Of a stretch of DNA of 64,000 nt, positions 48,301-59,569 are shown piece by piece (positions within the stretch are counted from its first letter, which is position 1; each line of letters opens with the position of its first letter). The stretch is from Zoroaster sp. YZ-2022 (taxonomy: Eukaryota; Echinodermata; Asteroidea; Forcipulatida; Zoroasteridae): NCBI GenBank assembly GCA_029582265.1, contig CM055837.1, positions 15,908,369 to 15,972,368 on the forward strand, in the 5' to 3' direction. Below the pieces are notes generated by a model that was given only the letters and a program-made list of their open reading frames with translations, had not been told where the DNA came from and made no database searches. A program made the position numbers and the translations under genes.

Positions 48301-51300
48301 AGGTTCAGGGGGCTTTGTCCTCTAGACCAAAGGGAGACCCAGGCCCGCTACCCACAGGAGGTTCAGGGGTTTTGTCCTCTAGACCGAAGGGAGACCCAGG
48401 CCCGCTACCCACAGGAGGTTCAGGGGGCTTTGTCCTCTAGACCAAAGGGAGACCCAGACCCGCTACCCACAGGAGGTTCAGGGGGCTTTGTCCTCTAGAC
48501 CAAAGGGAGACCCAGACCCGCTACCCATTTTTCAGGGATTTTTACTTTTGTCTTATCACACCCATGATTCCAACTTGGAATTTCTGTCTTTGGATGACAG
48601 ATGACACTTTGGGAATTACCTGTATTTTACTAATTTTATGAAGAAGAAAAAAGTCTGTTTTCTGGTCTCCTCACGTGTCGCCCCAGACCCACGTGTCAGC
48701 ATTTTTAATTTTCTGTTTTTTTAATAATAATAATAATAAAGATTTGTAGCGTGCACATATCCACCCTGCTGGGGCACTCAAGGCGCGGAAACAAAGAAAA
48801 AACATGAATACAAACAATATACAATGATAGCATAGGGGAAAAAATTATGTACCGATATACATGTACCTACAATGCAATTACAAATATACATCATCTTTGA
48901 AGAATTGTGACATAAGATGAGTTTTAAGCATCGACTTAAATCTAGTTATACTATGACAAGATTTGAGTTTAGTTGGAAGATGATTCCAGAGTCTCGGAGC
49001 CGCGACAGAAAAAGACCTATCACCCCAGTTCCCTTTTGAAGTTGGTTCCTTTAGGAGTGACATGTTGCTGGAGCGCAAATTGCGTGATGGAGTGTAGACT
49101 TTAAGCAGTTCAGAAATATAAATTGGAGCAATGTTATTAAAAGATTTGTGAACAATTTGTGAAAAAAGTTTTTGCTATGAAACGATGTCCAATTGCAGTC
49201 AAAATTGCTGGATCGATTGGAATTCTGCCGTGCTGTGTTTTAAACAACTTTTTCACATACGTGTAGAGGTAATGAACGTTTGCCCGATTTGTGAGGCCTC
49301 TCTTAGCCACCATACGTTTTTATGGGAAATTTGGTCCCTGTGTGTATGTACATGTGGCAAAAAAAAAAGATTACCCCCCAAAAAAGAAAAAAAGTGTGTC
49401 ACTGCACCGATTTCTTTAGAGACTTCTTTAGCCTAAGCAATAAACCCTTTCACGGTAATATGCGCCATGTTTTTGACGGGGCAAAATTGTTTATTTCGAA
49501 CATTCGTTGCCGTCTGCGACCCAGCGCTCGAACTTCACACACGCGTCTGGAATGTACGTGAAGTTCGAGCGCTGGGTCGCAGACGGCAACGAGTGTTCGA
49601 AATAAAAAAATTTGCCCCATCAAAAACATGGCGCATATTACCGTGAAAGGGTTTATTTGATGTTGTCATACATAGAGAGTTGTACATGATGTTCTCAAGT
49701 TAAACGTTTCCTATTTCATTGGCCCTTTAAACAAGCTTTCGTCACATGTACAATCCTCAATGTCTATCAGTCCTCCCTGGCTGTTATTTGACACTAACCC
49801 GGTGTTAGCTTGGTATTAAATTAACAGCTGTTGAACTAGTTAGTCTGCGGAGGAAGGTATCATTCCCACACAGTGAATAGGTTTTTTAATAATCCAAGTG
49901 ACTTACCAGTGTAAATTTGTGTTCATTTGACAGAGAAACATGTAGCTAGAAAGAGTTACATAGTTTGCCCATGGGGTAGAATTGGTTAGCCAGAGCTATT
50001 AAATTAACACCTATTTTGTTGGCACCAATTTGATAGCTCTGATAATAACCAAACAATCTGTTTGATTTTTTTTGCATGTGCCAATCGAATGAAGTGTCGA
50101 TCAAGCTGTGAATTTGTATACTTCATGTGTATACAGTGTACCACAGAAGTAACGATTTATGATTTTTAGCCTCCTACTACTACTACAAGGGTCAAAATCA
50201 GTCAAAATGTTGATATACTTCGTCCCAAGGTATATCTAGTGCACTTAAAAGTCAAACACTGTCAAACCTTACGTGTAAGGTCAAAATGAGTCGACCATTT
50301 TTGACTAGTAAAAGCATTGTCTGGTATTGTTCAGGGTGGTCAAAATGACAGTAAAAACCAGTCACAAATGCCCCTGTGTGCTCATTTGGGTCAACAGTCA
50401 AAACAGGCAGTTACTGGTTTTAACCTCTGTAGCAACTTCCCACTAAAGTGCAGCTAGAGTAGGAGGGTTAATACGTTGATGTTTGTTGTAGTGATTGCAA
50501 GGTCAGTGGACACTGTTTATTGCTCCATGCATGCAGGGAGGGTCCCTGGCCATGTACATGTATCACAGATTAGAAACACATGTGTGCATACATGTCATGT
50601 GCTTGCTTTACTATTGAAGGATTTTGGAGGATTCAGGTTTTTGGAGGATTCAGGTTATGTGTAAGCAAATGGGCCTAGGGAGTTTGGGTTAAGAGAGTAA
50701 CAACATGGCTGCCCAGTGGCTTCAATGTTAGTACCTGACCCTCTATTCAGATAGTATTATAGAGGTCTGGGCCCCATTTCATAGAGCTGCTAAGCGGAAA
50801 TTATTGCTGAGAAAATTTATCTGCTAAACAAAATTTAGTTGAGAACCAGCAACAAGCAAGATGCATTACTTGACAATTTGGATGGTAACCTTTTTTTGCT
50901 TTTCTGTGCTTTTCTGTGCTTTTCTGTGCTTAGCAGCTGTATGGGCGACGGGTGGGTAACAACAATCTGTAGCAATTTTTTAAATCTTATTTTTTTAGAT
51001 ATTTTCATTTCAGGTTCCTTTTCATCTTGTCTCCCCGGAAAGCATGGTCCCTGACACCAAAGCCTTCACTGAACTTAAGCAGTCCAATGAGATCCGACAT
51101 ATGGTGATCCTTGACCTCCTAGGTCGCCTGGGGTTACAGTGCGCGACCTCTGATGTGCCTGATTTGACCTGTGGTTATTTGCTCGGTATCAATGAGGTAA
51201 AAAACTAATGTGAAATCTTTGGTTGGAGAAAGCCCAAAAAGGAAGCAAGTTTGTGTGATTTTTTATTATTTTTTATTTATTTATTTATTTATTTTTTAAT

Positions 51301-54300
51301 TTTTTTTTTTATACAATTAAGAATAATTAGAAATATGCCTTTCAGAAAGAACCTGCTACACGTACATGTAGGTTCGAATTGTAAGGCCATTAACTACCGT
51401 TTTGCAAGAATTAGAAATGTTAATTGCACATCAATAAATATCTAGTCCAATATGTTATCCAATATTATTTGTGTTCATTGGTCCAACATTTTTTTTTGTA
51501 TCTTGATTCTTGTAAAGTATGGATGCATTTACATACATATTGCCAAGAATGTATACTATACAACTCAAAACAATTTAGGGAACACCGGATTTTTAACATC
51601 AAATAGGTTTGAAATGTTCCATGAACTGGGATTTTCATTTGCAACCCCCTCTCTCTTTCAGTAGACATGTCATGAAATGTGTAATCACTACATGCATCCT
51701 TTATCATCTGTTTCATTGTGCAGTTGTTTCTCATCAATTCTGTGAAACATTGTGTTTATCTGAAATAAATGATCTTGCTTTAACTGAGATTATTCCGGTG
51801 TTCCCTAAATTGTTTTGAGTAGTATATTTGAAACCTTCTGACATGTACAACTGTACGTGTATGATGTACATTTGTACACGTACTTTACCCAAGGTATGTT
51901 ATTTTGTTTCATTGGTCTTGTACCTTGATTCTTGTGTTGATGCATTTACATACATTTTATCTATACGGCCCCCCAAAAAAGTCTCTGGTTTCTGGTCATC
52001 GGTCGGCTTCAAAATCGGTGCAGTGACAACTTTTTTTTTTTTATAATCTTTTTTTTTTTCCAACAGGGAAATACGTGACCAAATTTCCCATGTCCAAAGT
52101 ATGGTGACTAAGAGAGGCCTCACAAACGTTACCCCTATGTGAAACACTCATTTACATTTTGTAAAACATAGCACGACAGAATTCCAATCGATCCAGCAAT
52201 TTTGGCTGCAATTGGACATCTTTTCATAGCAAAATAAAAATAAAAATTTAAAAATGCCAACGGAGACCAGAAACAGGAAACCTTTGTTTTTGGCCTAATG
52301 TGTAAACCTTCTGACATGCATCTAGAATTTTATGATGTACATTTACATTGTGCATGTACTGTGTACATGTGTCCTTTACTCAAGGAAAATATGTTATTTT
52401 AATATTGGTTCTTTAACCCTAACTCCCTAAGCATTGTTACTGAACAATAAAAATCCTTCAAAATCCTCCAACTGCTTTTGTTGTCTAGGGAGTTAGGGTT
52501 AAGGGAGGAGGGCCAAAGTCGTGGTACAGCTAAGCCTTTGAGAAGCCCGGCCAGGCCTAGGTTACTTGGCCTCCTAATCTGTCTTTTGTGAGTCATAATC
52601 CTGTAACAATACAGTACCTGCCAATCAACATAACCTGGGCTTCTGGAGGGCCTAGCCCAGGCAAGCAGAGCTCCTTATATAAGCCAGTAGGCAGGAGAAA
52701 AGCCTAGGCCTGGCCGGGCTTCTCAAAGGCTTGGCTGTACCATGATTTTGGCCCTTGTCCCTTATAAAGTATTGTCACATTTTCATACATTTTGCCAAAA
52801 AAATGTATATAGCTTTAAAGCTTCTGACATGCATTTGGAATATTATGATGTACCATATATATACTTTACTCAAGGACAGTATGTTATTTTTGTTAAGTGG
52901 TGAAAAGATTTTCTTGTATTGATTCTTAGGCCAAAAAAAATAAAAATTGTTGAGTTGCCCTCCAGTGAAAATATTTGAAGGGGTCGGTCGGTCGGGATTT
53001 TTTTTAATTTATTTATTTTTTCCCCTCCTTGACTGTCATTTTAAGATTGAAATGCATTGGAACTGAAACCACATGCCATGTTTTTCATTTGTATACCTAT
53101 CAGTAAGGAATTTTGCTTCAGAATAAAAGTATCCCAAGCATTTTTGTTGTACTTTTTGCTGTGATTGACACAGCAAATTCATACATATTGCGTGCAATGC
53201 TCAACATGCAACATGTGAGTGGCCACTCGATTTGAAAACGTGTAGATCAAGTCGCAATCGTTGACACACGTACAGTGCGGGGAGCCAGTGCACAACGTGT
53301 GAGGGCCATTTGATTTGAAAACATGTACCGGTAGATTGAGTCGCAATCGTTGACATACAAAACAGTGCGCGAAGCCAGTGGAAAACATGTGAGGGGGCCA
53401 TTCGATTGGAAAATGTGTAGATTTGAGTCACAATCGTTGGCACACAGTGTGTGCGAAGGCAGTGCACCATGTGAGGGCCGGGGCCATTCGATTCGAAAAC
53501 ATGTAGATTGAGTCTTGGGTACTGGTAAATTTACCGGTAAAAAAAGTGGAAAATTTCACAAATCAAACGTATTATGTTTTATACAAAGAAAATTGGTAAG
53601 TTTCATTAATAAATAGGCCTATGAATGACGGGAAAAAAAAACGAAAAAAAAACGACCAGAGATTTCAGCACTTTTGGGTTGGTCGGTGGAGGGCAATTCA
53701 ACATTATTTTTTTTTTGCCTTATAAAGTATGGATGCATTTACATACACCAAAAATGCGTACTGCTTTAAACCTTCTGACATGTATTTGGTATTTCATGGT
53801 GTACATTTACATGACTCAAGCCTAGTATGTTATTTTATTTCATTGTCGAACATTTTATCTTCTTGTAGCTGATTTATGACAGTTATGACAGTGTTATCTT
53901 TCGTTGGTGTTTATTACACCAGGGCGAGCATATGACTTCAAGCCACATGTGTTGTAAGGTTCACGTACCGTACATGCGGTAGAATTTAGACATGTTGGTA
54001 TGCGTGCTTTCTTGCTATGACAGGAATTCGTCATTATGATGAATGTAATTTCGGTATCTGGGTTGTTGGAATCCCGCATAACTGTTGTCGCCTCTTGAGT
54101 GCATCAGTTACCAACCGTTTATTATTTTTTTGACGGAGTAAGGGTGTTCCGACTGTCATGTTCATGTAGCCGCCAACCATTTCTTATTTTTTTATATTAA
54201 AAGAAATCTTTGCAAAGGGGAATCGTTGTATAAATATGTGGGAAAAAATAGATTGGTAAACCATTGGTAAACTCACTTATATGAGTAATGATAAACAACT

Positions 54301-57300
54301 GAATTGTGAGCATTGCATTTCATTACCTTGTGCTATTATTAACCCTAACCGCCTAACTATTTTGGCTGGGAAAATTCCCGAATCTGCCAAAATACAACAC
54401 CATGCACAAACACTATCACCCAGCTGGTGGACTTAGCTGGAATTGGGACACCTGGCCCCATGCAAAGTATCCCTGTCAGGGCTATACAGTACTGAGTCCA
54501 TCAAAATACAACACCATGCAGTAACACTACCACCCAACTGTTGGACTTAGCTGGAATTTGGACACTCGGCCCCATGTAAAGTATCCCTGTCTGGGCTATA
54601 CAGTACTGAGTCCATCAAAATCCAACACCATGCAGTAACACTACCACCCAACTGTTGGACTTAGCTGGAATTGGGACACTCGGCCCCGTGCAAAGTATCC
54701 CTGTCTGGGCTATACAGTACTGAGTCCATCAAAATACAACACCATGCAGTAACACTAGCTGGTGGACTTAGCTGGAATTGGGACACCCGGCCCCATGCAA
54801 AGTATCCCTGTCTGGGCTATACAGTACTGAGTCAATCAAAATCCAACACCATGCAGTAACACTACCACCCAACTGTTGGACTTAGCTGGAATTGAGACAC
54901 ACGGCCCCATGTAAAGTATCCCTGTCAGGGCTATACAGTACTGAGTCCATCAAAATCAAACAAATCCTGCTGTTGGAGTTTGAATGGTTTAGGGTGGTTA
55001 TAGGGTTAATGAGAAAATAATAAAAATGCATTCAAAAATAATGACTGGCAAACACCAACTTCAATATAACTCTGACCCCCTACAGGTATTTCACAGACAC
55101 CCAGCTGCATGCAACGTACATGTATAATGCAACAACAGAAAAGTGTGCAGGCTACTCAATGCAACAAGATCCACCGGCTACATGTAGAACAATAGTTTTT
55201 TTGTTCTCTGCTTTGTTCTTTTCCCCTCTGCTGAGGGCAACAAGATGCAACAACTTTTAACATTTGTTGCATGTTGTTGCATTGAGCACGGTAATGGCAG
55301 ACCTGTGATTTCTCAGGATTTTTCCCTGATTTCAGGATTTTTTTTTACAAATCTCCCTTTGCCTCAGAATGTTCTTGAAAGAACAATGTTTTTGCAAATT
55401 TGTTCTTGTTAGGTTAGGTCTGAAAACTCAGAGAGATATTAGATACTGACAAAGTTTACCAAGAACCATAGAAGATTGTAACAAATGCCACCTGGATGTA
55501 CAGATATAATAATAATATTTCATTCTTACTTATATAGTGCATTTTGTATAATGTATTGTACACGTGTATCCCAATGCCCTTTACATTACTTCCCCTGGTC
55601 ACTGGGCCAATAGCATTCCTGTAATCTTTCTCAGCTCCCTGGGGAGAGTATACAGCCCATTATGTGCAACCATTTGGCTCTACAGGGCTAATCAAACACA
55701 ATAACCATCTCTACCCTCACAGGTATCCATTTATACTCTTGGGTGAAGAGAAGCAATTACAGTAAAGTGTCTTGCTCAAGGTCATTCGCAGCCAGGATTG
55801 GGAACCCACATACTGATGACACAGCCATCAGAACACAAGACCAATGTACATGTACTTAACCGCTCGGTCATGGCATCCCATCCCATAATGATTATAGTTT
55901 CTCCAACCATCCATTTTGAAATATTCACCAGACAATCATTTATATAAACCCATTTCGACGGCATGGGTTCACTGCCTAGTAAATGGAGAATGTTGTAACA
56001 TTTCGTAACAAATCTTCAATCAGCAATGTGGTATGCTGCCCTCTGTTGGCAGGTGGAGATGTGACACTGAGTTTGCACAATTCGCTCAGTGCACATCGTA
56101 GCCCTCTAGCGGTGAATTTGCACCCAGTGTCTTGAGGATAGCCACTTTTGCGTCGTGTGAGCATTGTGCGTACACTTTATGTGCATATGTTATGGTACCA
56201 CACATGCGTGTACTTCTACCAGCCAATGATCGCTGGAGATATTCCGCGCGTACGCACATCAACTGCAAAATACGGCAAACGCGATGCACTATCGCTACCC
56301 TTTCGCCCACAGTGATATAACAACATGCGCCCTCAACAGCTCTTGCACGGTGCAAATACTGACACAAAGTTATTATTAATTTGTTTTAAATCTGGACAAT
56401 GATGTCTGGTCAACCATTCTGAGATTCAGAGTAGGAAAATCATTGCTATACATTTCCCTCTAACCAAACGTCCAATCAAAGCACAACACTAACTACAGGT
56501 ACGTTTTTCTATTCCACAGCAATTGTCCAGTGTGTTTCTGAAATCCATCCAGCCAAGTCTCAAAAAAGACCAGCTATCAAGCCGTTACGTCACCATGCAA
56601 TTTTCACCTGACCCCAGCAAGGTCGGCAAAGTGACCCCTGACCTTCTCCCAGTCATCACTGGCCAAAGTTCCCCCCAAGGTGGCGCTTTCAACTTTGACA
56701 TCTACAAGAAGAACTTGAGTGCCAAGACTCTAGGAAACGTGGTGCTGTACACGGAGGTGATACCAACTACCATGAACCTCTTCGAAAGGTACACGTTTGG
56801 AACGTTTAATTAAAATCTGCCCTTAAAAGGACATTATCGTCACGATCAGAGCAGACTTTCAACGGGGCATGGAATCGGTACCCTCGTTTAAGATAATAAT
56901 AACAATAATACAGAAGATTTATAATGCGCGCATATCCACCAAGAAGTGCTCAAGGCGCTTTACAGTAAACAAGAAATCATACAATAGCATAACAATACAA
57001 TAGCAAATGCAATATAATACTAAACAAAAGAAAAAAAATGCATAAGATGAACACAGTGACTGAACATTACTTGTTCATTATGCAGCAGCAACTGTAATAT
57101 GACCTCATCATGTGGAGTATTATTTTCAGTCACTGAGTTTATCTAAAACTAGCACTCTGATTCCATGCCCTGTTGATCGTGACGATATTGCCCCATGAGG
57201 TAAGATTAGTACAAAAGTTGAACACACTTCACGTTGTGCAAATCATTCACAGCAAATTGCATGGGGTATTGAATCCAAGAGATATGCAACTTCTATGTGG

Positions 57301-59530
57301 ATTTCTTTCTCTGAAATGACAGCCTTAACCAACACTTATTGAGATCTGAACCTGTAAATCTTTCAACGTACAGAATAATAATAATGGACACTTATATTGC
57401 ACCACCAAGTTTGACGCTCATGGCGCATGAACATTATTACCCCTGTCAGAATTCCAGAAGTTCACCTTGAGATGTTTCTCGTTTCTGTTTCTTGGTTTTT
57501 TCCAGTCTCATGTTCAAGGTGCCAGAAGACGTCAGCGTGGTTGCCATAGCGACATGCATGACCCAAGGCAAAGGTGAGGATGTGACAACCAGCTGTTTAT
57601 GAAACTAATGAATGGGTGTGAGCACAGATGAGAATTGAAGAAGTGTTTCAAATGGCTGCTTTGCCACGTAACGTCTGTAGTGCACGCTACTCTACTAGTA
57701 TAGGCTATCTATGGCTATACTGTTTTGACAGATGTTTGTGGGGCACCAAAGGCCCACAAAAAAATCTCTTGTCTCTGCACGCATTGCCTCAGACCCGCGG
57801 ATTGGAATTTTAACTTTTATTTTATTTTGCTATGAAATGATTTCAAATTGCAGCCAAAATTGCTGGATTGATTGGAATTCTGCCGTGCTGTGTTTTAAAT
57901 GATGTTTTCACATAGGGGTATGAACCTTTGCCCGATTTGTGAGGCCTCTCTGAGCCACCATATGTTGTGTATGTGATATTTGGTCTGGTTCCAATAACTG
58001 CGTAGACATATATGACATAAAACACAATAAAGGGGGCCACTTTCCTACCGTCACGTTAGCAGTTTTTCTAATGGTTGTATTTTTTTTTTAAATATCTGAA
58101 ACCACCCAAAAAGAATTTCAACATTTGAATAGACATGCATGCTTATCCTAAAGATAATTTCAGTTGATTATTACTATTTTTTTTTTAATTACCCTAAAAT
58201 TTCCATCAACAAATGGACGGAAAAGTGAGGTAACTTTTTCCGTCCAATTTTTATGGAAATTTTAGGGTAAAAAAAAAATTTAAAAAAAATAAAATAAAAT
58301 AAATCAACTCAAATTAGTTCTAGTATAAGCCTGCATGTCCATTCACATGTTGAAACACTTTTTGGTCGGTTTCAGGTACTTAAAAATAAATAACAACCAT
58401 TGGAAAAACTGCTAACGTGACAGATGCAAAGTGGCCCCCTTTATTGTGTTTTATGTCATATCACATATTTCACTGGTTGGCAAAAAAAAAAGATTTCTAA
58501 ATCAGCAATTCCATTGTTAATCACATTACATTTTGGTGATGAGCCCATTAGCACGGCTGTCAATCAGAATCATGCGAATTTCATCCAAATTTCATAATTG
58601 TTCGTTTAAAAACGATATTATCTTTCAAAATTCGTTCGCTTTTTAAATTCTATTTTTTGGGGTCTCTTTGTTTCAGGACGTGGTGGAAACAAGTGGCTTG
58701 GACCAATCGGCTGTGCGATGTTCTCGCTTCATGTGCGTATTCCTCGTGGTTCTGAGCTAGCAGACAAGCTCCCGTTCCTTCAGCACATTGCGTCTGCCGC
58801 CGTTGTGGAATCTGTCAGGACCATCAAAGGATATGAGGTAAAATTTTAAATTCGTGGCCCGATTCAGAAATGCCTAATAATAATAAAAATAATGTGTGGA
58901 CTTATATAGCGCACGTATCCACCAACTGAGTGGTGCTCAAGGCGCATTATATTATTACCCCTGCTCATAAGGCTCATAAGGCTCATAAATCATTCCTGAA
59001 ACCATCTCAGCTCCCTGTGGAGTATACAGCTCAATTGCTGCCATTACAGCGCATATAGGGCTAATCAACCAACTCTGCCCTCACAGGTACCCATTTAACC
59101 CCTGGGTGGAGAGAAGCAATTATGGTTAAGTGTCTTGCTCAAGGACACAAGTGTCACGGCCGGGATTCGAACCCACATTCTAGGAGTAGTTTTACAGTCT
59201 GTAAAAAAAAAGTATCCTGTATCTGGTCAAATGTCTGCTTCAAAGTTGGTGTAGTGACATGCTTTTTTTTGGTGATCCACGTTAACGTGTATACGTGGTT
59301 ATTAGAACCAGACCAAATTTCCTATCCACAAAGTATGGTGGCTAAGAGAGGCCTCACAAATCGGGCAAACGTTCATACCCCTATGTGAAAAAGTCATTTA
59401 AAACACAGCACAGCAGAATTCCAATCGATCATAGCAAAAAAAAAAGAAATATGAAAAAAAAAAAATCTGACGCTGGGTCTGAGGCAGCATGCACAGGGAC
59501 CACAAACCGAAGAAATTTTTTGTTGGCCTA

Positions 59531-59569
<39 letters not shown>

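Noticed and set aside
48062..48535. Collagen-like or proline-rich coding array
   Set aside because: The 58-bp period is not a multiple of three and the apparent frames overlap in three phases, so this is a minisatellite.
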